DNA from: Gossypium raimondii
Taxonomy: Eukaryota > Streptophyta > Magnoliopsida > Malvales > Malvaceae
DNA: 64,000 nt
Direction: 5' to 3'
Assembly: GCF_025698545.1 (NCBI RefSeq)
Contig: NC_068567.1
Coordinates: forward strand, 3,968,001-4,032,000
The notes under the pieces were generated by a model. The model did not search any database. It was given only the letters and a program-made list of their open reading frames with translations, and had not been told where the DNA came from. Position numbers and translations under genes: made by a program. Positions 1 through 11,476 of this stretch are shown here, one piece after another (within the stretch, counting starts at the first letter, position 1; each line of letters begins with the position of its first letter).

Positions 1-84
1 GTCAACTACATAAAATGATGATCAAAATAAACAAAATGAAGTAAATCCAGTGTTTATATATCCAGATCGAAGAATTTGTAATAC

Positions 85-3000
85 CGCATCATCAACTCGA
101 AAACCTCCCATCTAATGTTTGGAATTTCAATATCCCTTGCATCTTTTTCCTGCAAAATAAGCCAGCTACATTTTAAGTTCAAAGCTAAACTTAGAACTAG
201 AGTACTAATACTTTTAACAAAGAACAAAATAAGAACATAATTTTCACCCGAACACCAAGGGGGAAAGAAACCCTAGGCACCGATCTGGAAGAGGAAGGAC
301 AACCAACTGGAACATTAAAACACCACAGAAGGGAACTCACCCGATAACCACCATCAAACATAGCACGAAATGCATCTGAAGAAGCAAGAAGGCAGATTCT
401 GTGCGCATAGAACCGTCTACCTGCAGAAGAAAAGAGGAAAAAATCTTAATTAAAACAAAAGCTGTATTTCTTCTATCATCGAATGTTTCTCCATAGCAAG
501 TATCAAAGCTTTAAGCAAGCGGATTGTTAAACAACCTTCAACTAGGAAAGTAACATCAGATAATGTAGCATTGTTGACGTATTGCTCCCCCAAATAGACC
601 TGCATTAAATCATATGTTATAACAGAAGCTTAATATATAACTTCCAAATGTATAAAGTATTCCCCTACATCTGAACCAATTAACAGAAAGTTGTCATTCC
701 ATTTCTGCAGTTTGAAATGATTACATAAAGAAACATCGAAAAAATCTGTAAAAAGAACTCTTATAATCACGATTATTGGTTTTTCATTTGGTTCCTGAGT
801 ACACTTCGAAATGCATGGGACTATATTAACCAACTTTTTCAAACTTGCCTGTGGTGTTGGAGAAGGGGGAGCTGCATCCATAGGAGAAAGCGTCATAGCT
901 TTGTTGGCCAACTTGTACAGAGCTACAGCACCATCAAGTTGCTGTTTAGGGTTCGTAGAACCAAGAAGCCCAAGAAGCAACTCAAGTCCTGCATGAAAAT
1001 AGAGCATAATCAACCTCCCGAAGCAACAAAAACACAACATGTGTGCTCCATTAATGCAATATGAATGAATGATTTTGGGATAACGGAAGAAGGGTAAAAG
1101 GATATGACCATTATTATCAATGAATATAGTTCTCTGATCATCAGGAGAACAAAGATGAGCTAGAGCAAAAGCCACTCGTCTTTGGACAGGCTTCTCGGCT
1201 ACACGCATCAGATACAGCAAATGGTTCAAAACCTACAAAAGATTATTAAAACCAAAATATCAGAGAGTAAAGATACACATTTAATGAGACCTAAAACATA
1301 AAAGAGCAACGAAGAGCTTGGTCATTCAACAGCCCAAACAGAAAATATACTAAATAAATAAGGGTAAAGGATGTTAAAGGAATGAAAATGCTTACTCGCC
1401 CATGAATCTTCTCCTCTAGTCTTTTCAATGTCTTGGCTACACAGTCTTTTGTCGCCTAAAAATTACCATTTCCGATATTTAATCAGTTAAAACGAATAAA
1501 AACACAGAATGGGAAGGGAAAGTTTTGAGCTCTTATGGATATAATGCAGCAATTAAGTAATTAGCAGCATGAAAACTAAGGGGAGAGTATGAGGCAATAT
1601 CTGAAAGGGTTGACATACTTGAACAATAAATTCTCCATCTTGCAGCCGTTGGACACCACCCACCCTAATAAAGTCGGATACATTATCCTATGGCAAAGAA
1701 AAATATAATAAAACAGTGTTACTCCAAAAAAGAAAAAGAAGAACAAATTTCCCAGGTCACAACTATAACAAGCTACCATACCTCATTATCTGCAAGACCA
1801 TAAAGAGCAAATGCAGCATTGTGTTGCAAAGATCCATTCTTTGAATCTAGAAGCTTCAACAAAGGCACCAAACCACCCATATGTGCAATACCAGCTTGAT
1901 TGTGCGTGTCCTGACACCAAAAATTGTTTTTTAGTGATTGAGCTATCTGCTAGTTCCAGTTTATAGAAACAAGAACTTTAGTTGAGTACTAAGTTTCTTG
2001 GAAGCATAGGACAACAATTATTGGAAATTTTAAACCTACACATCTAGAAAAGGCCTCACTGAGTGTAAAAGAAACCTCCTAAACAAGAAAAACCATTGAG
2101 AAAACAAATCACATTGTGCCTTTTGGGAAGATGCAAATGCATATCCTGAAAAGTTTGAGATGCAGGATAGTTAATTTGGTGGAAAACAAGGATTGAGATG
2201 ATGGGCTATTTTCCTGCAAAGCCATGATCATCGCACAACTTTTAACAACCGCAAAATCAAGAGTACAACAAGCAGTCCAGTTGATGGAACCAATTTTGTG
2301 TAAGCTAGTTTTTTCAAAACAGGGAAAAATCCTTTAAGTAAAATTAACTTCAGTCTTTTAAAAAAAAAAAAGTAAATATTTGGAGTAAACAAATTACTAG
2401 CTCGGGAAAAAGGACAAAGATCAGCAAGGTATGAAGATAAAACCCAATACACATCATTTACAGCATTGATAAAAACCTGAAATGATACAGCCAAGAAAAT
2501 AACAATAATAACCTGTGCCAACCTCCCCAAAGCAAAGGCTGACATCTCTTTCAGCTGTATATCAGGAGAGTGAAGCATTTCAATCAAGGGTCTGACAGCA
2601 CCCCTTTGTACAATATGAACCTGCAATCCAGAGCACATGCCAAAAAGAAGCAACAATGAAAAAGTAATGGTCAAGGGAAATTAAGTAAACATAGGGATCA
2701 GTCTCCTCTTAATCACTACAAGGACAGAAGAAATTATATGAAAAGCAAAATTCTTTCAAATGTTTGGAAAGTAATTTCAGAGTCAACAAGGAAGAAGTAT
2801 CTTAATCCTAGTAAAGTATAAAAGAAAATCCACTCTTCACCTTGCAATCAGAATCAGTTGCGGCAAATTGCCCAAGTAGCAAAGCAGCCTCCCTTTGGCT
2901 TTCTGAGCAGCAGGAGCTGTTTCCCAACAAAACAAATTAATTAATAAGGGAGAACCTTGATAAACTGCAACACAAGAGAAGAGCCCAAAAGTAACAACTA

Positions 3001-5399
3001 AAAACTCATGCTATGACAAGTAAAAGAAAAGTAAAAAACTGAAGCATAGTAACATACGTAAGCAAACCAATGACAGGTTGCAAAGCCCCAGCAGCGAGAA
3101 CTTCCTTTTTTATGTTCGGTGATGAATGCACCAGATTGCCAATCACACCAACCTACAAGGTGACGAGATTTTTTTTAACGCTACAGCTGGTAAAAATTAC
3201 TAAAACCCAGTGGAATTTGCAAAAGTATCTTGTGTTTCAATAAAATTCTACCGCTTCATAGTGTATGGCAGCATCATCTGATCTCAGCATCGAGATGAGA
3301 GTAGGAAGAGCATTGCATTCAACGATCTGCAAAGCCACAGTATTCACTCCATTAACTAAACATTGAAGGCAATTTTATCAAATTCAACTTCCAAAGGCAG
3401 GTCGGTTACCTGATTCTTGTTTTCATCATTTTTGAATGCCAGGGTTCGTAATGCCCCAGCAGCTGCTCTTTGCACCTTTGTGTCAGTAAATTCAAGCAAC
3501 TCAACAAGAGGTGGAATTCCACCTTCCATTCTGTCAAACAAATCAAGATAGTTATTGGAATAAACATAAAGTTAAACAAATAACTTGAAATAAAAACAGC
3601 ACAATTTTAGCAAACCTGACACGGGTTTTAATGCTGCTATTCTCATGAGCAAGGTTGGTGATAGCATCAGCCGCTCTTCTAATGACACTGATCACAGCAC
3701 GAGAAGTAGAACTATCCTTGTGTCGCCTCAACAAATTCACAAGATGCGACAAGGCCCCAGAATCAACTATAAGTTGCTGATGTTCTGGCTGTTACCAGCA
3801 AAGGTAATAAATAGCAGATTCAGTGATTAACAATAGTGAATGCTACATTTATTTGCATTTGCATCACTAGCATAACATAAATCATGTAAAACCAAAGAAA
3901 ATTACAAGACTAAATACATAACCAAGCTTTGGTGGCTTAGAAATAAAATCAACAATTCTAGATAGTATTTTCTGCATAATGATAGCATGAACAGATGCCG
4001 TCTCTATGCACCAGAATCATTTTCTTTTCACACCTCAAACTTTCTGGAAGTTTAATTTCTAATACCTACTGTAGAATTGATATTAAAAAATCAGCTTATG
4101 TAACATACTTTTTAACCAAAATAACATTTTACAGAAAACTTCATATATTTACTAATGCTACTAACAAGAAATTAAAAAAAAAAATCATGCATACCATGAA
4201 AGAAGAGAATTTCCAATATACAATTCAAAACTTTAAGTCTTTAACTACAATAAATACTAAACTATATAAATAATGACTACTTTTGTAAAAATATAAATAT
4301 TCAATAAAATCACCTTTACGGCAAGAAGTCCCAAAGCGAAAGCACTTCCTTTCTCAACCTCGTGCTCAAAAGGCTTCAAGCTTAGGTCACCTTCATCAGA
4401 CAAAGGTGCTTGCAGATGCTTAACTAGAGCTGGAATCGCACCACCTTCAACGATCACATTAACAACTTCCTCTGCAAAAGAGAATATTAAAAGAAGAAAA
4501 CATTTATTACCAATCATCCTGAAAAGGGATGGCGGCTGTTCGGATGTTTACTATTAGAGCATCTGTATGCGAATCCCATTATGTTAGAAAATATTAGTAT
4601 TACTATCCAGATCCGATTTAGATAGCATTATCTGTTTGAATATAGAAAGCAGTTAAAAGATAAAATCAAACAATAAAGAAATTTGAAGTTCAAATTCACT
4701 CATAATTAACAACAGTCTACTTCTAAGATACTAAAAGATAATTAATAAAATAATTTCCGATTAAGTATCTATTAAAACATTATTATGTTTCATTACGCTT
4801 GATAATTTAACTTTTAAGTAAATGTTATCATTACAATATCTAATATTGGATTACTAGCTTAAACTTTTAGTAATAAAGACTACTTGACAAGGCTCGAACT
4901 TCTCCGCAACTATATTTTTTTTTCATATTTTATAAATCGGAATCTAAAACGTAAATCTTCTATTCGAATTAAAAAAATTATTCCATTACCCGAATTTCCA
5001 AAAATAAAAAAAGATCGGATAGTACCGAATATCCTACATTTTTACTAGTCATGTCTAATAACGAAAATTCAAAAAAAAAGTGAAAAACAGAACAAAATTA
5101 AAAAAAGGTGTAAATAAGACTGAGATCGGAAGCTGGAGATTTCAAAAATATTTACCGTTCTTTGCGAGCTCAGCGAGCACGTGAGTGGCACGCTTGGCAG
5201 CGGCGCGATCGGATTCGTGCCAGGAGAAGGCGGAGTCGAGGACCTTAACCTGAGCGGTGACTTCGGCCAAGAGAGCACGGCGGGCGTCGCCGGTAGGTAG
5301 CGGAGTAGCATCTCTATCCTCTTGAATTTCTTCCTCAAGTTTCCGTTTTTGCCCCTTTCGTTCTTGCAGGCCCTGTTCCTCGCACCTCTGAAGCTCCAT
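85..5399 (-). CDS. ARIA: ARM-repeat/BTB protein, ARIA-like (3' end beyond the window)
   Basis: Sixteen exons on the minus strand: 5399-5156, 4471-4314, 3788-3616, 3530-3410, 3326-3252, 3152-3058, 2916-2841, 2620-2513, 1910-1782, 1687-1619, 1455-1396, 1232-1109, 988-849, 599-536, 420-341 and 149-85. Phases close across all of them, giving about 593 codons of a family near 710 residues. The N-terminus has the basic motif RKGQKRKLEE. A long armadillo solenoid follows (for example EKGSAFALGLLAVK and QRAAAGALRTLAFKN). The start of a BTB domain is visible (VYLGEQYVNNATLSDVTFLV, then FYAHRICLLASSDAFRAMF). In Arabidopsis, ARIA binds the ABA-response factor ABF2 in the nucleus and acts in ABA signalling; the related ABAP1 restrains DNA replication. 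The N-terminus favours the ARIA clade. The ATG at 5399 is the first in-frame Met. The exon 13/14 intron has a GC donor. The remaining BTB/C-terminal exons lie left of base 85. Confidence 0.93.
600..848 (-). other. GC-AG intron in the ARIA-like gene
   Basis: The donor reads CAG|GCAAGT (848-847 is GC) and the acceptor is TGCAG before 599. Only this GC donor keeps the frame between ...SPTPQ and VYLGEQ; no in-frame GT alternative gives the conserved junction. It matches the strong consensus typical of plant GC-AG introns. Confidence 0.85.
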
Positions 5400-5799
5400 C
5401 AAGAAGGAAAACCAAAGAGAGGAAAAGGTTTATTATCGGAAATGAGACCAGTGATTTGAAAAGAAACAGTGTGGATCAGGGGTATTTTGGAGATTTAGTA
5501 AAAAAAGGGCGGAGCTTTTTCCTTTTTCTTCCTTTCCTTTTCTTTCCGTTATGGTTTTGTCTTCTTAAAGAAAAGGAAGGTAAATTTTTAGTTTTGGTCC
5601 TTATACTATACTATAAATTTGGGATTCATCTTTTGTATTTTATTTTATTATAATTCGGTTTATCTATTTTTATAATGTAATTAATTAATCCGAATAATTA
5701 ATACCTCGTTAACATATGGTCATGGATTCTTTTAGAAAAATCCTTTCCAACTCATAATCCCAAACATAGACTATTTATTTTATGTTGAAATCAAAGTTG

Positions 5800-6055
5800 T
5801 TATAATCAGATCGATCAATCAATCGATCAGGAATAGGTCGGTACACTAGTTCAGAGGAGGTTGAATCGATTGACTTTTAAACTGGTATGGACCGAGTGAA
5901 TTGGGCTAAAAACTAATTGAATCGTGATTGTACTATATTTTTCTATTTCTAATATTTTTATTTTAATAATTTTTTAATAATTTATTTAATCAAACGGACC
6001 AACTACTCGAACCAATTCAACTACTGGACCAATTATAAAAACATTGGTCAAATTT
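5800..6055 (+). repeat. Inverted-repeat element, 'TGTTTGAACTGGATTGG' family (decayed)
   Basis: This is rich in GAATCGATT, AACTGGT and CCAATTCAAC. Its AT-rich centre reads through ATTTTTATTTTAAT to a block of the type TTTAATTTAATCAAAC. The same structure recurs at 60375-60615 and, in the opposite orientation, at 17285-17510 and 17828-18060. Ends are approximate and no target duplication was resolved. Confidence 0.5.
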
Positions 6056-6334
6056 AATGCTTTTTAAAAAAATTCATGTTAATTCATCAACTTAGAAAAG
6101 AAAATGTTTACTCTAACTCATGATATTTCATAAAAAAATGAGATTAAACTACGTAAAACTAAATTATAAGATTAAATTTTAATTTTAAAGATAATAGAAG
6201 GATCAAAATTGTAATTTAAAGAAAAGATTAAAGTAGTATCTAAAACCAGCCGGGCACGATATTTCCCTATTTCTTGCCTTGATTGAACTTTTTTGCTCTT
6301 ATTAGAATATGTTTGTATTATTTTAATTTTTTAG

Positions 6335-6435
6335 CAGTCTCATTATAAATTCTAGTTATATCTATTTTTTGATATAATACTTAAAAGTACTAATAGCCCT
6401 TCTCAACTCATACCAATCGAGCTAAAACTTAATTA
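6335..6435 (-). repeat. SINE family B fragment, internally deleted
   Basis: On the minus strand it shows the 5' head (TTAGCTCGATTGGTATGAG type) and the tail segment ending in ATATAACTAG. The middle, including box B, is missing. It is related to the full copies at 36085, 39675 and 52155. Confidence 0.4.
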
Positions 6436-7049
6436 GCTTGTATTATTTTAATTTAATATTTAATAATTTTATGTAGTGTTTATTTATTAAAATTTTAATT
6501 AAATTATCTTCATTTTTAATATTTACATTATAGTAGTATTATATATTACTATAGATTTAATTTTTATGTGTTATAAATTCTATAATATATAATATAATAT
6601 AAAATATTACAAACTGAAAAAAAAGATTGGGGCCTTAAATGTTCAAACACGAGTTCATCCCACATTTTAAACAGGCATATTTTTTTTTGTTCAATCCTAT
6701 TTTTGAGGCCTAATATTTTTTCTCAAGTCCTCTCAAATTTTGAATGGACCTTCAAGTCTATGAATAGGTCTAGCCTATTATAGGACCTTGATCTCATTAG
6801 AGTTGGTAAACGATCATATTTGAATCGAACTTTTTTCAAATTAGAATCAACTCAGGCTTGGGCTTTCTTGATCTCGAGTTTTTTCGAACTTGAATTTTCT
6901 TAAGTCGAGACATTTCCAGACTCAGATTGACACAAACAAACTTTCAAGCTCGACTTGTTTTACTAGCTTTAGATCTCACTTTACATTTTACCATCACACT
7001 CCCATATATGGCCCATATTAAAAATAATGAAAGTATCAAAATTTCATTG

Positions 7050-7300
7050 GTTTAAAACTTGGGCAACCTTTTTAAACCAGTCAATACCATATCTTTGCAA
7101 GAACTGTCCACTTTAAGCAACAATGAGGATAGCTTTTGCAGCAGTAGGAAGGTTCCCATAACAAGCTTTTTCACCCAAAAAGCCTTAACTTTGTTAGGCA
7201 CAATTTGTGTTCCACAGCTTTCTTCACACATGTCCATGCCGCCCATAGCTTGGTCTTTTGCCAATAAGAAGCTTGTAGTCAACATAGTGCCGGGATAAGG
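7050..7300 (-). other. Unrecognised possible coding remnant
   Basis: A minus-strand reading frame at 7285-7052 (77 codons) and a near-equal plus-strand frame are both open here. Base composition is less AT-rich than the surroundings. The minus-strand peptide (LLAKDQAMGGMDMCEES...) looks protein-like, but I recognise no family and see no splice context. It may be a captured gene fragment or retroelement debris. Confidence 0.2.
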
Positions 7301-7429
7301 TCCCTGGCCAGTGGAATGTTACAAATAAAATCAGCTTCATGTTGATCAAACTCTTCGTGGATAAGATCCTCTTTCCGTTCCTTCAGATCCAAATTAACGA
7401 GAGTATGGGCTTTCTAGACAATACTTGAA

Positions 7430-7890
7430 GCTAGACCTAATTATGAGGCAGGTCACCCGCTTAAGTCTGAATTAGGCCTGTCTGAAAAGTAAGAGGGTAT
7501 GAGAAAAAATATAGGCCTAAAAAATAGGTTTAGACAAAAAATAAATTCCGTTTTCTAAATAGGTCGAGCCTCATGCTGAATTTTTTTTACCTGCCCAACC
7601 CAACCCGAATCACATGACTATACTTTTTTTTTTTTGAATTTTCAGTTTGTTGGGAAACATTTATTTTACTATTTTTAGTGTATTTGATGTATTATATTTT
7701 TAAAATTTATATTTATATAAAAAATCTTTAAAAAATTTATTACGATCAAGCTAGATCGGGCTTGAGTTTAGCATTTTTAATATGGGTCAGACTTGGACAA
7801 AATTTTAAACTCATTTTTGGGGTTGGATAGGACCTAGGCCTAAAATTCTGCATAAATCCGACTCATGATCAAGTCTACTTGAAGTTCACT
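7430..7890. repeat. Decayed hAT-like MITE relative (GGCCTA-rich)
   Basis: It contains the family signatures ATAGGCCTAAAAAATAGG, GTGTATTTGATGTATTATAT and GACTCATGATCAAGTCTACTT, as in the better preserved copies at 38322-38647 and 57717-58136. The terminal repeats are eroded, so the borders are approximate. Confidence 0.4.
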
Positions 7891-8821
7891 GTTCCTAGTA
7901 GAGCTTATTTTGGGTATGCAAAAAAAAATTATAAATAGAAAAAAAATCGATATAATCAGTTTCAAAATTCGGTTTAATTAATTTTTCTATCGATTTTCAA
8001 TTTTGATATTTTCTTAATAAAGTTTTAATTATTAAACATAAAACCATTTATATACCCAAGACCAAAATAAAATAAATACCCAATATATAAATATTCAATA
8101 CCCATTAAAACAAAACCCAACCCAACTTAACAATTAATAATAATCATAAAATACATCTCTATTTCCTCTCAATTTTGAAATTGATCAAATTGGCCTCTCT
8201 CAAAAAGTTGAAGCAATTAATCCATATCAAATGGAGCAACCGAGGACAATTAATTATGACGTTAATGTCTTTCATCAATTATACATAATTTTAATTGGTA
8301 TAATAATAAATTTAACCTTCAATATTTATATATTTTGTCATTTTAAATACTGTACAAAAACATTAAGCTTAAACACAATAACATTATTTCTTCCCTATAA
8401 TCTTAGTTTTTATTGAGGAGTTCATAAGCAACCATGACAGGAGCAAATCCAAAATTTTTTTAGTGGGAATTAGAACTTAATTATAATTTTTAAAAGGTCA
8501 AAATATAATTTTATCATTTATTAATATTTGATTTCATCATTTTCAAAGGGACTAAACATAATATTTTTATTTTGGGGAGATAAATTGCAATTTTACCATA
8601 TATTAACTTAAATTTTCATTATTCATAAAGAGACTACGTACCCTCTTAAATTTGCCCCTATCTATGATTTGTTGACTTGGGATGATTGTACTCTAATAGT
8701 CACTAATGCAACTTGGAATGACATGTTTAAATTTGTTCACCAAAACTATGGCAATGATTTTATAGACAAATTGGACCAAACTGGATCAAGATTAAAACTT
8801 TTAGGAATGAGAGTAATATAA

Positions 8822-9720
8822 GTGAAATTAGCCACATTTAACTCCATAGACATATTCGATAGACTCACACAAGTAAGGATGAGAAGCAATTCGTGGCTAT
8901 TCACGTCATGTCTAATTAGTCCTCAACCCATGCACCTTTGCCATCCTCAAGAACACATGTTTTATTATTTCGACATTGAATCCTTGCTCGAGCATGAAAA
9001 ACTTTCATGTTTTTGTCTCTGTCTTTCAACCATTTAACACGAGATTGTTGGTACTGAATGATCCTCTTTGGCTCTTTCATGTTTTTGTCTCTTGGCTCAA
9101 GACATCATTAGACGATGCCATATTTTGTAATCTACTCAATTAATGTTACATTAGCCTTATGCTAATCCACTAGCTTGTTGCCAACCTTCTCTAATCTTTT
9201 CATTATGTCCATATGCACCAAATCTATCCATGTGTCGATAATAATTTGCTCACACTCTCCATCTATGATCCCTTGCTCTATTATTACCACTAGTATCAAG
9301 CAATGATATGAGGATGGACATGATAAATGTTGGACTTTGTATAATGGGAAGCTTTCGAACCAACTGTTAGTCGCTAAAAAGCGGTCTAATCTTGCCTTTA
9401 CTAACTCATTGGTGTCTCGTCTACTAGACCAAGCATACCAAGTCCCACTGAATCCTAAATCCGACAAACCACCATTCGATGTGACTATCCTGAAGCACTT
9501 TATTTGCCCTTCCGGCCTAGCATGGAGATTATTTTTTCACTGCCATGCAAAATATCATTAAAAATCACCCATGCAAATCCAAAATGACATCGGTTGCGAT
9601 GTTAGGAACTTAATCCCAAAATGCTTCTCTTCTACTAATATGTGGTCCACCCATGCAAATATGGGAAGAGCTAGTATAGGTATGACCGTTGGGGATCATT
9701 AAGGGAATTGGGTTGCTGGT
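8822..9720 (-). pseudogene. L1-type LINE fragment (endonuclease and linker)
   Basis: Read on the minus strand from about 9600, the frame gives WICMGDFNDIL (the endonuclease GDFN motif, after one extra T), then DLGFSGTWYAWSS, RLDRFLATNSW and SSYHC (equivalent to SDHCP). These are hallmarks of the C-terminal half of a plant LINE endonuclease/exonuclease/phosphatase domain. Further along (about 9030-8900) comes WLKDRDKNMKVFHARARIQ, the conserved linker before the reverse transcriptase (typically WLK.GD.NTKFFHA), then ATNCFSSLL. Frameshifts and stops break it, and no reverse transcriptase follows. It is a dead 5'-internal LINE fragment. Confidence 0.75.
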
Positions 9721-9889
9721 GCTTTCAGGCATATACCACATGCTACAAGTGTCCGTGCTACATTTTAGTATTGATGCTATTACTGTCATTAGCTCGGTGG
9801 TTAATAGAAATGGGACTAATTAATACATTACTTCATACTCTTAAACATTATTGAAGCACACATTTGGTGAGGGTAATCGGTGTGCAGTA

Positions 9890-10530
9890 AAGGTGTTTAT
9901 AGGGCCGGAATTGAAAAATGAACTTAAAATTTTATTCAAGCTTGACTTGGATAAAAATGTTAAAATTTGAGCTCGATTCATCTTTATTAAATTTTTTATA
10001 TTACTTTTTTTATATAAAAATAAATTTTAAAAATATAATATATCAAATACAGTAAAAATATAAAAATAAATATTTCTCAAAAAACTGAAAATAGATGAAA
10101 AAAAGTCTTTATACTTAAATAACACTAAGATGAACCACATGTGATGGCCCGATAGTCAAGGGTGTTCATCGCCCCAAGTGTGGTCTGGGTTCGAGTCGCG
10201 CTAATCGCGTTGGTTGTTCGGGCTTTGCCCTGTTATTATAATTCACAAAAAAAAATACTAAGATAGGGACAATTTAACAAGCAAATGCCTCTAAAATAGT
10301 AGCAAATTCAGAGTTATACAATATACAAACAATAATAACAAAATAATAACAATATAATAATGAAATTGCAGCAAAACAATATTTTTTTTTGCAAATTCGG
10401 GCCAAACTGAGCTCAGGCCAAAAAAGCTTACCTTAGGCACGTCTCGTTTTCTAAATAGATCTTATTTTTGAGTGGGCTTTCAAACCGGATCGGGTAGCCT
10501 GACCCAAGATCAAGTCTACCTTGATGCCAT
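9890..10530. repeat. Decayed hAT-like MITE relative with a SINE inserted in it
   Basis: The left part (AGGTGTTTATAGGGCCGG) and right part (GGATCGGGTAGCCTGACCC, AAGATCAAGTCTACC) are imperfect inverted ends around an AT-rich core of the AATATAATATATCAAATACA type. A SINE sits inside at about 10136-10255. Confidence 0.4.
10136..10255 (+). repeat. tRNA-derived SINE, family A
   Basis: The head GTGATGGCCCGATAGTCAAG resembles a pol III box A. Box B is GGGTTCGAGTC. The tail passes GGGCTTTGCCCTGTTATTAT to a short A run. Three more copies lie on the minus strand (30617-30725, 36659-36785, about 54452-54540). Confidence 0.7.
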
Positions 10531-11085
10531 TAATAAGAATGAGACTAATTAATACATTACTTTATACTCGTATACATTATTGCATTCTGTCGTGCCAATT
10601 GAAGCCCATATTTCGAGAGGGTAACCGATGTGTAGGCATGCTTGCAAGATTTTAGGAGCAATATTTACAAGTGTTATAAGTAAAAATATAGATATATGTT
10701 TGAAAAACTATAAATATCAAATTATTACAATACAAATAGACTAACCGAATAATCATAAAATAAAATCAAATTTTTACAATACAAACAAATTAAGAATCGA
10801 TACAATTTCAAACTAAAACCGAAAACTAAAGTACTTTCTCAATGCCTCATTCGCTTTGGGAGCAATTTTTAAATCCCGCGAATTACAAAAAATTCATGTT
10901 TTAGTAGCTTATATGTTATTTGTGACTGGTCCTGGGATTGTATCATACCATTATGCCTGCTGAGGTGATTGGGGAAACTGTGTTTTGAAAATTGGGAGCA
11001 ATTTAAAATTTAAAATTTAGTTTGAGGACTTTCAATGTAATTAACCCTACACTTTACATACCATGCGCAACAATTTTGTTCATGT
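10530..11085. other. Intergenic stretch upstream of the KMS1-like gene
   Basis: AT-rich DNA. The first 60 bases repeat a sequence near 9815-9890 (AATACATTACTTcATACTC...ATTGaAGC), so part of this block is a local duplication. No gene seen. Confidence 0.4.
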
Positions 11086-11092
11086 TTTGGCC

Positions 11093-11100
11093 TATAAAAG
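11093..11100 (+). promoter_or_regulatory. TATA box of the KMS1-like gene
   Basis: TATAAAAG lies 377 bases before the ATG at 11477. It would give a 5' leader of about 350 nt. The following sequence has no competing gene. Confidence 0.5.
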
Positions 11101-11476
11101 TGGATCAAATTATAATATTCGAAATGGGTTTTTTTTTATTAAATTAAAGAAGTGCTTAAAAGGAAAAAAGAAACCCTCAAAGTAAGAAGGAGATACGCAA
11201 ATATTGTTCTCCTCAGCTTTTGAAATATTCTTCTTCTTATCTAGATCTACAATATTGCTTCAAGAAAGAAAATTCTTTGTTGTTATTACTAGTGATTTAA
11301 AAAGAAAAAAAGTGGTTGATTCCTTTTCAAGTAATACGATTTTATAGCCGCTTGATTCTTGCCCAGAATCGAAGCGTTTCATCACCAAAAGTGATAGATA
11401 TTGACGAAAATTTTAAGTTTATTGAAGAAATTGAAACAAACAAAAAAAAACTGAATCGTAGTATGTTTGTTTGGTG

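Larger units (their letters stand above)
5460..7040. other. AT-rich intergenic stretch with decayed repeats
   Basis: No gene recognised. It holds an old GATCGATC/AACCGGTT-rich element at about 5800-6050, a SINE fragment at about 6335-6435, and at about 6640-6970 stretches resembling the GGCC-rich hAT-like MITE family found elsewhere in the window. Confidence 0.5.
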
